This document shows, piece by piece, positions 53,327 to 63,666 of a stretch of 64,000 nucleotides of DNA; position 1 is the stretch's first letter; each line of letters begins with the position of its first letter. The stretch spans positions 1-64,000 of the forward strand of contig NJFT01000203.1 of assembly GCA_002221725.1 (NCBI GenBank). Direction: 5' to 3'. The position numbers were made by a program, and so were the translations under genes. Source of the stretch: Scedosporium boydii. Lineage: Eukaryota; Ascomycota; Sordariomycetes; Microascales; Microascaceae. The notes beneath the pieces are model-generated. The model had not been told where the DNA came from and made no database searches. It was given only the letters and a program-made list of their open reading frames with translations.

Positions 53327-53399
53327 GCCCGGTTAGCTCAATCGGTAGAGCGTGAGACTCTTAATCTCAAGGCTGCGGGTTCGACCCCCGCATTGGGCT
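53327..53399 (+). tRNA. tRNA-Lys (CTT)
   Basis: Acceptor GCCCGGT with ATTGGGC, D arm TAGCTCAATCGGTAGAGC, anticodon stem TGAGA/TCTCA with loop CTCTTAA (anticodon CTT), T arm GCGGG-TTCGACC-CCCGC. No intron. A run of seven T begins near 53434. Confidence 0.94.
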
Positions 53400-53885
53400 C
53401 AAATCCCAATGCGCCTTCTAAGAAGGCACATCGATTTTTTTCTCTTCTTTTTGTCTTATTGTTTTTTCTTCAATTTTCGTATCTTGTTGATAGGTACGTA
53501 GGGGCGCTACAGTCAGTTCTGGCGTTAGGCAGACAGTCAGACACGCATTTGAGGATGGACCTCAGGAGCGGGTGTCTTCCTTCACCAGAATCCTTCAGCC
53601 GTTTCCTATTCCTACTAATTCCTCTCCTCATTTTAGTAAGCCCGACCGGTTGAAATAAGCAATTTCAAAGATTTTGCCAACAGATGATCAATTTTTCTTT
53701 TGACGGCTTGCTCTTTGGCAGGCTCTGCGGACGGGCTACGCATACACAGAGAAACAGAGAAACAGTTTAAAATAAATAAAAAAAAATAAATAAAAAATAA
53801 AAGGAAATAGAGATTGAGAAGAAAGGGAGAGATACAAAAAGTAAAGGCGGATGAATGCAAAAAGAATTGTTCTGAAATAGGAATG
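53400..53885. other. Intergenic region between two tRNA genes
   Basis: T-rich after tRNA-Lys and A-rich (TAAA runs near 53770-53810) before the minus-strand tRNA-Pro, so terminators of both tRNAs lie here. No gene. Confidence 0.55.
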
Positions 53886-53975
53886 GGGGCCAACCGGGGA
53901 TTGAACCCGGGACCTCTCGCAACTAAGCAGAGGGTGTTACCCTAAGCGAGAATCATACCACTAGACCATCGGCCC
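53886..53975 (-). tRNA. tRNA-Pro (AGG), intron-containing, copy 2
   Basis: Same 90-nt sequence as 34949-35038, including the 18-nt intron (53922-53939), in the same orientation. The flanks differ beyond a few bases, so this is an old or gene-converted copy and not a recent segmental duplication. Confidence 0.93.
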
Positions 53976-55379
53976 TTGTTTCCATTTCTAGGGTTAGCAA
54001 GACAGGTCGGAGAACGCCTCAAGACTGTGGGAAACTATGTTCCACTTCCTGCACTATGATGGGAACTCCTTGGAGATGTTGCCATTGACCTCTTTCGTAT
54101 ACCTTTCAGTTTTCCTCTCGGGGAGTCTTTTATTGCCGCCTAGGAAGTGTATCTAGGGCCCTGACGCTCCTGAAAGCTTGTAGTAGGAATTGATGAGACT
54201 GCAAGGAATGTCCCTATTAGTATCCCTCGGCAAAGGCAATTGGAATGAGAAAACCCCCCTGGGATGCCGCTCTACTCGTGTCTTCAGCACTGCAAAGTCT
54301 ATGCCCAAAAACTAGATTCTAACCATTTCACATTTCACGTTTCACATTTCACTCTCTGACGAGTTCCGTTACGGGATCGAGCAAACATGATGATGAGAAG
54401 TCGTTTTAGTGCGCAATTGAAGACATCTGAACAGTGAAGTCATATCGCAAGATTCTGTGAAGTTACCTCCATCATATTCTTCAGCTACCAATGGAGTGTT
54501 GCAAACGCTAGACGTCGACGAGGACTGACAGGGCTAGGAGTATGATATGTCATCAGCCTATCGCACGCTCGAATACTGACAGAACACGACTCTCGGAAGA
54601 GTGTTTCCAAATAGGCCGGGAGACGTCCTCGCCGGGCCCAATCTTCTGGTGAGGCTCATGGTTGGCTAGATTTGACTTCTTGCGAGGATTTAATGGAACC
54701 TAAATATGGCCTGACAACGGATATATCTCAGTGGCCAAATTGCGACGCGTAACCATCGGCTAAAGCCGAATGAAAACGGGACAATAACACAAGTGGTTGC
54801 CTCAGAAATTTACCAGGGGAGAGACTTCGTTCTCTTAACTGTTTATATCAAAAAGAAGTCCGATTGTTTACGCACTGGCTATGACAGCGAATTGGAGCTT
54901 CCTGCTTTCTGTTGAATAGGTGTCAATAAGCTTGTCAGTCCATCTGCAGTGTGCCGATCACCGCGGAGCCGTGCCGCATGTTTGGGAAAAGAGCTCCTGG
55001 TCCTCCGGTCCCAGACTTACCCCGCAGGAAGCTCGCAGAAGGCGGGGGAGATTGGGTGGATCAAGGTATATCGGGAAACCAGTAAGTAAGAGACTGGAAA
55101 TTGAAACGGCTATTGCTGTGCGTGCAAGTCCGGCATAATGCCCGGATAACACATTTACTGTGGGAAATTAGTGGTGCAATTAAATATGGACAGCTTGCTA
55201 TTTCCGTTGGAAAGGCAGGTAGCTAGCTAGCTATTTAAGCTCGTCTCTGTCCGCAGCGGTTGACCGAGCATCATTACACTCGAATATTTCACCCACTCAT
55301 CCTCCCTTATCTTACTCCACTTATCCCAAAATCTTTACCTTGTCATTTTGAACTAAAGTCTTTCTATACTCTCTCCGTC
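53976..55379. other. Gene-poor region with a short heptamer repeat
   Basis: 1.4 kb. It holds RTTTCAC x 4 at 54325-54352 and CTAGCTAGCTAG near 55211. No open frame is supported. The last 150 bases are the pyrimidine-rich leader of the YCII-like gene. Confidence 0.5.
54325..54352 (+). repeat. Heptamer tandem repeat RTTTCAC x 4
   Basis: Four contiguous copies (ATTTCAC, ATTTCAC, GTTTCAC, ATTTCAC). Confidence 0.85.
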
Positions 55380-55733
55380 ATGCCCAAGTTCATGTTCCAG
55401 GTCCGATCCTCTAAGGAGGCCGAGTCCGGAACCCCTCCTAGCGCCGAGCGCATGACTCTCATGATGACCTACAACAAGAGCCTCGTCGATGCTGGCATCT
55501 TGCTCTCCGGAAACGGCCTCCTCGCGTCTTCTCGGGGCGCACGCGTTTCGTTCGACGCCTCCGGTAACTCGAGCGTTGCGTCGGGCCCCTTCGACGTCAC
55601 TACCGTCATTTCGGGCTACTGGATCATCCAGGCCAATGACCTCGCAGAGGCTCTCGACTGGGCCCGCAAGGCGCCGTTCAAGGATGGAGCCACCATTGAA
55701 GTTCGCCAGGTTGCGAGCGCCGAGGACTTCTAA
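55380..55733 (+). CDS. YCII-related small protein
   Basis: ATG 55380 gives 117 residues without an intron. The sequence MPKFMFQVRSSKEAESG, then PPSAERMTLMMTYNKSLVDA and GILLSGNGLLASSRG, then TTVISGYWIIQANDLAEALD and a Glu-Val-Arg end fits the YCII/DGPF fold, a small ferredoxin-like dimer found as stand-alone proteins in bacteria and fungi. The role is not established for this subgroup; some related proteins take part in dehalogenation or in breakdown of aromatics. No signal peptide. The upstream leader is C/T-rich, as in strongly expressed fungal genes. Codon use is strongly C-ended in third positions, which also suggests high expression. Confidence 0.85.
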   Translation: MPKFMFQVRSSKEAESGTPPSAERMTLMMTYNKSLVDAGILLSGNGLLASSRGARVSFDASGNSSVASGPFDVTTVISGYWIIQANDLAEALDWARKAPFKDGATIEVRQVASAEDF

Positions 55734-56497
55734 CCGATGCCGAATTTGTTCCCGTCTACGACAACGACATCGACATTAGCTGCCGCGTGCAGAGTATTAC
55801 GATATGTATGAGTTGTGCGGTTAAGCAGGCAGCCGAAAGCCGCTTTAACTGCAAATGTTCAGCTCGCTTGATCTCTGAATTGACCCATTGGTGGGGAATT
55901 GGGATACCTCTGGCTGTATGATAGCGTTCATCTAGCAGCGGCAATCAATAGATGTTGGACGTTCCAAATGGATGATAGTTGGTCTTAGATGAAGGCAAAC
56001 ACACCATTACCCTGTGTTTATGTCCAGTAGCGACGGTTCAAGCGTCTGAACTATCTTTATGTTTCAGCTACTCTTTAAATCAGGTGCAACTTTCCCGCCC
56101 GTTGGATCTTCATTGTGCCGGGTCTCTTCCCATTTTCATGGAAGTCTGGAATCCTGCGCCCGCAATCCTCAGAACGACACACACTGTCATCTCATCGTAA
56201 ATTGCGCTCTTTAGGGGACGGCAATAGGAGCTCGAATGGAGGGCATCGGAGACGCAGATCACATTTTCATCAATACTACGAAGGACGGGTAGATGCGAAA
56301 CAGATAAATCTACTGGAGGGAAAAGCCGGCCGACACGGAAGTTACGAAGTAATAATTCCAACGTGAAAGTGAGTGGGCTGTACCATTCTCAAACCAGAAC
56401 TGGGAAGCTAATCCCAATTCAGCTAACGATGAAAATGCCGCTGGCTGAAGGCGGAACATTATGGCGAATAAGTCAGCGACCATCATCCAATGAGTAG
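55734..56497. other. Intergenic region, nothing recognised
   Basis: 3' flank of the YCII-like gene and upstream flank of tRNA-Ser. Short mirror frames near 56110-56366 are not called. Confidence 0.5.
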
Positions 56498-56578
56498 GGC
56501 AAAGTGCCAGAGTGGTTAATGGGTGTGACTAGAAATCACATGGCTTCGGCCGCGCATGTTCGAATCATGCCTTTGTCG
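56498..56578 (+). tRNA. tRNA-Ser (AGA)
   Basis: Acceptor GGCAAAG with CTTTGTC (one G-T pair) and discriminator G, D arm TGCCAGAGTGGTTAATGG, anticodon loop CTAGAAA (anticodon AGA) closed by TGTGA/TCACA, a long variable arm TGGCTTCGGCCGC typical of tRNA-Ser, and T arm GCATG-TTCGAAT-CATGC. No intron. A T-run starts at 56584. Confidence 0.92.
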
Positions 56579-56715
56579 AATTGTTTTTTTCCTTCTCCCT
56601 GCGTTTTACCTCTTTTCTTTTGTCCACTCTCCAGCAATTCTTCGAATTATAATTTTTTGTAATTTTAACTAAAATCAAGTTTTTTTCTATAATAGTATTT
56701 TCCCTTTGCAAACTA

Positions 56716-56770
<55 letters not shown>

Positions 56771-57394
56771 CACTTTTTTTTTTTTTATTCGAGGAGAGCA
56801 GCGTTTACGCCTTTTTAGGGAATTATAGATTGGATGGGGGTAGCGGTCGGTTACCTCAAGGTTACTTCTCAAGTTCATCAACTAATCGTATGCTTGACTC
56901 GAAATTTCGACATCAATATTATTCCTTTTTTATGGTACGGGTCCCGTGATTGAAAACTACGACAGATTCAGCTGATACGGTGTTTATTGCCTCCGGCCCC
57001 ATTCACCTAGAAGCCCAGAGGCTCGGCTGGTTCGATTAGCTGGCATTTACGACGATGGACAAAGCGCTTTTGTTTTTGCTGCGGCAAGGGGAACCTCGAA
57101 GGTATCAAGTTTAACGACGTAAAGATCTCGTTTTAGTTCTATTTTCTAATAAAAGGGAAACGGGCGGCCTCCTTGCAACGTGGGGCACTTTGTCCATCCA
57201 TCTACATAGTTAAACCTGAGTTTATAGCTGAAGTCACTGACTGGTAGAGCTGGCATTCCGTGTTGTAGTCACAGGATTTGTGTTTCGACCTTTCAATCTT
57301 GGAGGTTAGGGGCAGGGGGCAGGTATGGCTACGATCTGCTCCGTTTTGCTATTTCTGTTGACGTAGTTCGCGAGACTAAAATTTCCAGCACGCG
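56579..57394. other. Intergenic region with (CT)23 microsatellite
   Basis: T-rich terminator region of tRNA-Ser, the CT repeat at 56721-56766, then AT-rich sequence. Near 57232-57306 a string with GACTGGTAGAGC and GTGTTTCGACC recalls tRNA A and B boxes, but no stems can be drawn. Confidence 0.5.
56721..56766 (+). repeat. (CT)23 dinucleotide microsatellite
   Basis: Twenty-three perfect CT units followed by a T-rich tract. Confidence 0.93.
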
Positions 57395-57964
57395 ATGGCA
57401 TCCCTCAGTTTCGACAGCAGGAACGAGGAGTTCCTCAATTTCTTGACCACTGAGGCCCCGCGCTTCAATGGGTATGCTGAGGAGCTGAATGGCCATAATG
57501 GGAGGACTAGGAGTGTGAGGGTCACCTGTTCCTCGAAGCCCTAAGCACAGCGGTCAAGCAGATCTACAAGGATTCTAGGCCGCTAAGCGGGCTCCTCCCA
57601 TGTACGAAATCACCAAAATGTACATCTCACGGAAGCTCCGCGATGCCGATCCTCCGACGCAAACGCCAAGACCCCGAAGTCCCTGCAAGGCTAAGCAAGT
57701 CGCTTCCCCTTAGTGCGTCTGTCCCACTCAAAGCGTCCGACATTGAAGAGCCCGAGAACCAGGAGAGGATCAAAATTTGGTTATTGCCCCTTCCCGGCAT
57801 CCAACACTGCTCCCATTGTCGTTCGCAAAATCCCGACAGCGATACTTATCAAAGCTGTAGAGTATCTCGACCTTAAGTTTTTACCCAGACGAGGAATAAG
57901 CTGGAGGTTCTGTACTCTGGTTTCAAGGTCCTTAATTGGTCGCCTGGCAGATGTTCGGCTGTAG
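57395..57964 (+). pseudogene. Possible decayed gene, unrecognised
   Basis: ATG 57395 opens a 49-codon frame (MASLSFDSRNEEFLNFLTTE and more) that stops at 57542. Further coherent stretches follow in other frames: 57601 (MYEITKMYISRKLRDADPPT) and 57713-57964 (ending FCTLVSRSLIGRLADVRL). No clean introns connect them. This could be a gene broken by several frameshifts or chance frames. The family is not recognised. Confidence 0.25.
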
Positions 57965-59570
57965 ACATAATCTCCTTTTACTATTTTTCGTCAGTATCTA
58001 GGGTGTTCGTAGAAGTAACCATTTCTCCCGCTCCGCATCTTGAAACTGTTCCAAGGGAAAATGTAATTGACAGTGGACGTTTCGAAGAGTAGTGCGGTGA
58101 CCAAGTCTGAATCAGTCAGTCCCTTTTTATTGGTTGGTTCAAGGGAATACGAGATCTGCCTTGCCTACTATTAGGATGCGAATGTAAGTATCCCCTTTCG
58201 TTCTGATACGAAAAGTCTTGTGGAAGAAGCCAAAGTCAAAATTGGGGAGTATAGACGTCAGTGAAGCAAGCTCGTACCTCGACGTCAAGTGGTTTCGAGG
58301 GAATTACTATGATATTGCAATAGGGGAAATCAGTTCTTAGTTCTTCAAGTGGAGTTAAGAAGAGTCAACAGTTTAACAGTAATTACCGGAAGGCAGCTGG
58401 TGCCAAGAGACGGGCCCATGGTCGCCCTACATCCCCGATTGAGCCGCCGCCTCCTCGGCCTCGGCGTCCACGCCATGATATCCCCTTTCATCGTCCCAGG
58501 CCCTGACCCCTCCGTTGGACATCCCACCACCCAGGGTAATCCCCAATCATAGACATTGTTGATGGAATTGGGGAAACGACGATCATGTTGGTCGGGTGCT
58601 AATATACCTGTTTCACGGTGTTTGGGGAAGCGGCGAGGACAAGGATTTCCGCCTTCTGGCCAGCCGGAGAGTACAAGCGTCTCACTTACAATATAGACCT
58701 TATTGTATAGGATATCTTGGCGGGGCGGACTGAAAATAAAAAGACAAAGACTACGGAAGAAGGGACGCAAGAGTACTATTGGCTAAAGCAAAATAGAGAA
58801 CTGTTGCCCGAAGCTATTCAGATGATAATTTGAAAACGTTTTGCATGTCTTCGAGCACCAATCTCAAATTCAATGATCATAGAACATGCCTCACTGTTCG
58901 AATTGACGACCGTAGCTCTCAGTCCTCCGCCAGTTGGCCACGATTAGAAATCAGATCAATTACAATGAATCAAGAGAGAAATACTGTCAGCGGAGAGCTG
59001 AGTTGAACTCACAGGACCCCAAGACTATGTGCCGGGCTCCTATGTCATGCAGATGGCTTCGTCGCGAGAGGAATGGCGGATTCCATGGCGGAAACGCTGA
59101 TCACCAAGACATCAACTGACTTGCTTATTATTCTTAAAAGCCCCAGCGAAATGAAGATCACCTCACTGCAAAAGTGAGGTTGTCAAATTTTGCTTACATA
59201 GAAGTCTGTGAATGTATAGCCTCCCATTTTTAGGCAAGACACGGCACTCGCCCGAGACAGAACGGATCATTAATCAAGATATTTCTAGACAACGGACAGA
59301 ACCAGCTGAAACCGGGGACCATGGAGTCTGCGCAATATTCTCCTGTAAGCCGAGGAATCGATCCCATCGATGCCGTCCACCGTAATTTTCAATCTGCGGT
59401 ATGAGGAGAACAGCCAATGATCTTAGTTTCAACAGCTCACTCGTGTATAAAAGCCGGCAGATGGCCCGCAGCAATCCTCCAACTTTTCAAATCCAACAAC
59501 TCAAGCGCACCATCCTTGCCTATTTCCAGTTTTCCCCTAATATCAACCACGTTCGTTTACACTAAACAAA
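57965..59570. other. Gene-poor region, nothing recognised
   Basis: 1.6 kb of mixed sequence. Opposite-strand frames at 58345-58770 mirror each other and lack motifs. The last 120 bases are a C/T-rich leader for the small secreted protein. Confidence 0.5.
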
Positions 59571-59979
59571 ATGAAGTTCGCCTATCTCCTCCCCTTCCTC
59601 GGTCTCGGTGCCCAGGGTGCCCTTAACGGCCCATGCTCAGGACCTGCCGCAGTCAGCGGTTGGGAGACCAAGGGAATTTGCATCAAAACATCCGAATGTG
59701 CCGGATATGGTGGCACATCGATTACCGGGGCCTGCCCTGACGACCCGGAGGATGTCAAGTGTTGCTGGATCCAGGGCGAGGACACCGCCGGGTGCCATGT
59801 CACTGGTTACTCCTCCTGCGACTGGACTCATAACCACTGCAGCGGTGAGACAGTCACTGGTAAGCCATTGATACCAGAACCAGAAGACATCAATAGATGT
59901 TATATACACGTGCAAGACACTGAATACAAAAATAGGTCTCTGCCCTGGTGGTGACGATTACAAGTGCTGCCATATTTAA
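59571..59979 (+). CDS. Small secreted 12-cysteine protein, stand-alone Cys-rich module (two exons)
   Basis: Exon 1 (59571-59859) and exon 2 (59936-59979) join over a 76-nt intron (GTAAGC..AATAG, phase 1) to give 110 residues. Residues 1-16 are a signal peptide (MKFAYLLPFLGLGAQG). The mature part has 12 Cys in a regular pattern: GPC, GICIKTSEC, GACPDDPEDVKCC, AGC, SSC, NHC, LCPGGDDYKCCHI. Two half-modules each end in KCC. The same GxC..sxC..GxCPxDPxDVxCC pattern occurs as the N-terminal module of secreted fungal hydrolases (for example lysozyme-like or NlpC/P60-like enzymes). Here the protein ends right after the second KCC, with no enzyme domain. Likely extracellular and disulphide-stabilised; it could bind cell-wall material or act as an effector. 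The exact role is unknown. Confidence 0.8.
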
Positions 59980-60686
59980 GCACCTTCACAGAACGTAGCG
60001 TTCTGAAGGACTAGATACGATCACTACCCGATAAAATAAAGTTATAAGCTAGCTAGGTGAGCGGTTTCTAGCATAGTCACTTCGGGTGAAAGGATGAGTG
60101 AGACTTCATTGGGATTGTGATTCGGGGTGAGACCGGATTGGACTTTTAGGCCAGGCTGGGCATATATATAGAAAATGGAGGGTTATTAGTCTTAATGTAC
60201 AAGAATGACTCTCACCAATTCCATGCCTTGCGCGATTGTGACATGAGCATCCCAAGCCAACTTGGAGCCCATACTAGTAACAGCGAGGACTAATCAATTG
60301 AAAAAGACCCACAAAGGGAAAATATAGAAGAGAGAGGCTATTACACTAGAGAAGTATAGATCAAGTTCTTTAAAGGAACTAGGTAGCTGGCGTAGATATG
60401 AGACGGATTCAGCTTTGACCGCCACTTGAGAGACAATGAAAGGGACCGTTGGTGGCCAATGGATGTGATAGTTCTCGCCCGTTGCAAAGCCCCTGCAAGG
60501 ACCGACAGACCTCGGACTCGTTGATCAACGGGAATTGATTGATGCTGGAAACACGTAACAGGAGGTCTCCAGATATACATGTGCTAGGGTTACTATTAGG
60601 AGAAGGCAAATATGCAGTAGAACTGTTTAATTTTAATTTACTACTTCCGTAGTTTCTGGGACTAAGACTTTCAGGACACAGGGACT
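59980..60686. other. Intergenic region between converging genes
   Basis: 3' ends of the small secreted gene (plus) and the monooxygenase gene (minus) meet here. Minus-strand frames at 60341-60690 have no motif. Nothing else seen. Confidence 0.5.
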
Positions 60687-62467
60687 TCACTCGGCCTTCC
60701 AGTGATATTTAGCGGCCGGGTGGTCCGCCGGTGGCCTCGCAAGACCTGGCTGTCCATACAAATTCTCTCGGAAGGTACCTCCAGGCACCACTGGTCCATC
60801 CTGAAGAAGGCCCCTCTTCCGCAACACGGGAACAAGATGCTCAATGACTTCCTCGAAAGTCCTCGGCATAAGCGCATAGGCTAGATTGAAGCCGTCGATA
60901 TCGGCCTCGGCGATCCACCTCTCCATCTCATCGGCGACCTCCTCAGCGGTACCGATAACGGTAGCACCGAGACCGCCAACCTTGATGTGGTTCGCAACGG
61001 CGTGCTTCGTCCACTTGGACACTGTCGGGCTAGCCTTGCTCCAGGACTCGACGGCCGAACGGATGGCGTTCGACTCGACGTGCCTCAGCTCTTCGTCATC
61101 GCCGTACTGAGCGAGGTCGATGCCGGTCCAGCCGCCGAAGAGCGCCAGAGCACCGTCCTCGGAGCCGTAGCCCAGGTACTCCTGGTACTTAGCCTATCGA
61201 AAGTGTGAGTTTAATTACATTCACTTAAGAGGCAAATTCATTTTAAGGAGCTACAAGAGGAGTCAGTCATACCTGAGCCTCTTCGGTGGTCTTCCCAATG
61301 ATGGGACAGAGCATGGCCAAGAACTTGATCGAAGCAGGATCACGACCGAACTCGCGAGCCTGGGCGCGAATGTCGGCAATATTTTTGGCAACAGTGGAAG
61401 GAGAATGTCCGGCTACGAAGATGGCCTCAGCGTGCTTGGACGCGAAGGCCTTGCCGGCACGAGAGGTGCCGGCTTGGAAGATGACGGGGGTACGCTGGGG
61501 AGAGGGCTGGCAGATGTGAGGGCCAGGAACTTGGTAGAATTTTCCGACGTGGTCGATGGTGCGGACGAGCTTGGGGTCGATGAAGACGCCCGTCTTGCGG
61601 TCAAGCTTAACAGCATCGTCCCTCCAGGATGATTGCCTGTATCCAAGAAGCGTTCGTTAGTATGGATGACTACGATAGGATCGGACACCATGTCGCATGT
61701 TCATTCATTTGGCATACCAAAGCTTGTACATGACCTCGATGTACTCCTCAGCCATGGCATAGCGGTCATCATGCTCGGGCTGGGCAGTGTGTCCGAGGTT
61801 ACGGACGGCAGAGTCGAGGTAACCGGTGACAACGTTCCAGGCGACACGGCCACCCGACAAGTGGTCAATAGTACTTAGCCGTCGAGCCAGGTGGTAGGGC
61901 TGTTCGTAGGTAGTCGCCACCGTAACTCCGAAGCCTAGGCTCTCCGTGGCAGCGGCCATGGCTGAGATTGGGCCCAGGGGCTCATTGACGGGCCATTGGG
62001 CGCCGGAGATGATAGAGGGGTCGGGGTTCTTGGGTCCCTTGTACACGTCATATGCGCCCTTGTCTCTGTGTTAGATTAAGGTTGCCCCGACACGTGGAGG
62101 CTGGCATCCATATTCGGCAGTCTCAGAGCTCGGACTGGCAAAGAGGATGGGAGAGAGTGGAGAGAAAGAAACGAGCGGCCAGGGAACATAGGCCAGGGGG
62201 CCATGGAGGGAGGTCAGAAAGACACAGGGATGGGAGAATACATACAAGTACATCGGCAATGAACATGCCATGAAATCCGCCCTTCTCGAGGAGCTGGGCA
62301 AGCTTGACCCAATGCTTCACGTTGTTGAAATCGGCAGAATGGTCGTCAGGGTGCTGCCAAAGACCGGGGGACTGATGGCCCGAGCAGCTCTCCACAAAAG
62401 CATTGAGGATAAGCTTCTTCTTGGGGGCAGCAGCCTGGCCCGTGGTAGCGGAGGCGGTTTCGGACAT
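60687..62467 (-). CDS. FMN-dependent monooxygenase, NtaA/SnaA/DszA type (four exons)
   Basis: Exons, reading leftward: 62246-62467, 61718-62058, 61273-61636, 60687-61193; introns of 187, 81 and 79 nt. The product is 477 residues. It is a bacterial-luciferase-like fold (TIM barrel) using reduced FMN from a partner reductase. Family blocks are clear: KKKLILNAFVESCSGHQSPG, then HGMFIADVL, EPLGPISAMAAATESLGFGV, ARRLSTIDHLSGGRVAWNVV, the VFQAG-like VIFQAGTSRAGKAFASKHAE, and DGFNLAYALMPRTFEEVIEH. Members oxidise nitrilotriacetate, dibenzothiophene sulfone, pristinamycin or other N- and S-compounds; the substrate here is unknown. No targeting signal. It is divergent from the DUR3-like permease, 1.2 kb apart. 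It looks intact. Confidence 0.9.
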
Positions 62468-63666
62468 TGCTTCCCTGGGAGTTTCTTTCCTGGTTTCTTT
62501 TTTTTTCTTTCTAGCTGCGGCGAAAGATAACGCAACTGGGTTCTCAGGAGTACTCAGTACATGCACAAAATGCCGGCTCGCAGAGAAGTTGAAGGGTTCA
62601 AGGTTTCCCGGAAATCTAAGTCTCACTTCGGAGCATATCTCTTGTGGTTTAAGGGCGAGTTTTTATTCGCGACCAGTCTGCGCAGACAAGCCATCGAAAA
62701 CCTAACAAAAAAAAGCCGACCCAAAACAACGCTCGTCTCCGAAACGCTAACGTGGGGTTGCGGGTTTAATTGACACACGACGCAGCGCACTTCTCGTGCC
62801 ACTTTCCAGATGGCGTTTCGCGGGATGGCTGCAGATAACGAGACAGATCGACCCCTGCGGTGCGGTTGCCCTGGGCTGGGCTGGGCTGGGCTGGGTTGGC
62901 CCCTTGCCCGAGTCGCGATGACGCGAGAATAGTGCAAGTGGCGACGTTTATCCTGCTCGCCGCCATCCAATCAACGACGAAACAACTCCCACAGAGTGCC
63001 AAACCCGCTTGGACGGAACCGAGCTCGACATTTCTTGGATGGATTATCGAATATGTAATCGATGATGGAGGCGGGGGGACTCATTGCAGCTGCATGGGAA
63101 GTGGACTGTGGACTAATATGCTTTGCGAGATAGGTTGAAGCTATTGGAGGTAGTGAGATTTCCTAGTTTAGTATCGGCCGGGTTGATCTCGTTCTCGCCA
63201 TCCCGTTTCCCACTCCCGGTCGACAACAGTCACATTTTCGAGCCCTGCCATTTCGAGCCCTGCTGGGCGGACATTTTATTATTATTATTACTACTATCAC
63301 TAATCCTGGTGTGGCGCGCCCTCGGCATTATCACGACATTTTTATTGGAATTTTCTCATCCTTCCTGCCATGCAACCAACACCAGATTTTGCATGCGCAA
63401 TGGAACCCGAGGAGCCGGTAACCGGCCTCGACCTGTCGAATCTTGCATGACGGACGATATCGGTGCGACGTCCCGAGAGAAGCTTTAAGAGCTCGGAGCC
63501 ACCCCGGCGGGATCGACACAATGGCATGAGAGCTCGACGTTGCGTGGCCTGCCTTGCATCTAATTTTCTGCAATTTCCCTTCTGCCTCTGCCTCGAACGC
63601 GCAATTGGATTCTTCACAGTCTCGAAAATTTCCCCCTCTCCACTTTGAGCAAGCAGACAACCTTCA
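62468..63666. other. Divergent promoter region, (CTGGG)5 repeat
   Basis: 1.2 kb between two head-to-head genes. It contains CTGGG x 5 at 62871-62895. A few GATA-type hexamers occur (for example AGATAA at 62832, TTATCG at 63042), but not more than chance would give. No gene. Confidence 0.5.
62871..62895 (+). repeat. Pentamer tandem repeat CTGGG x 5
   Basis: Five perfect CTGGG units in the divergent promoter region. Confidence 0.9.

Noticed and set aside
56687..56881. 64-codon minus-strand frame with Arg-Glu repeats
   Set aside because: The repeats are the direct translation of the (CT)23 microsatellite; no other support.
57232..57306. Degenerate tRNA gene
   Set aside because: Fragments resembling A and B boxes occur, but stems cannot be paired and no terminator follows.
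62468..63666. GATA-factor binding sites as evidence of nitrogen control
   Set aside because: I counted about four HGATAR hexamers in 1.2 kb on both strands, which is roughly the number expected by chance.
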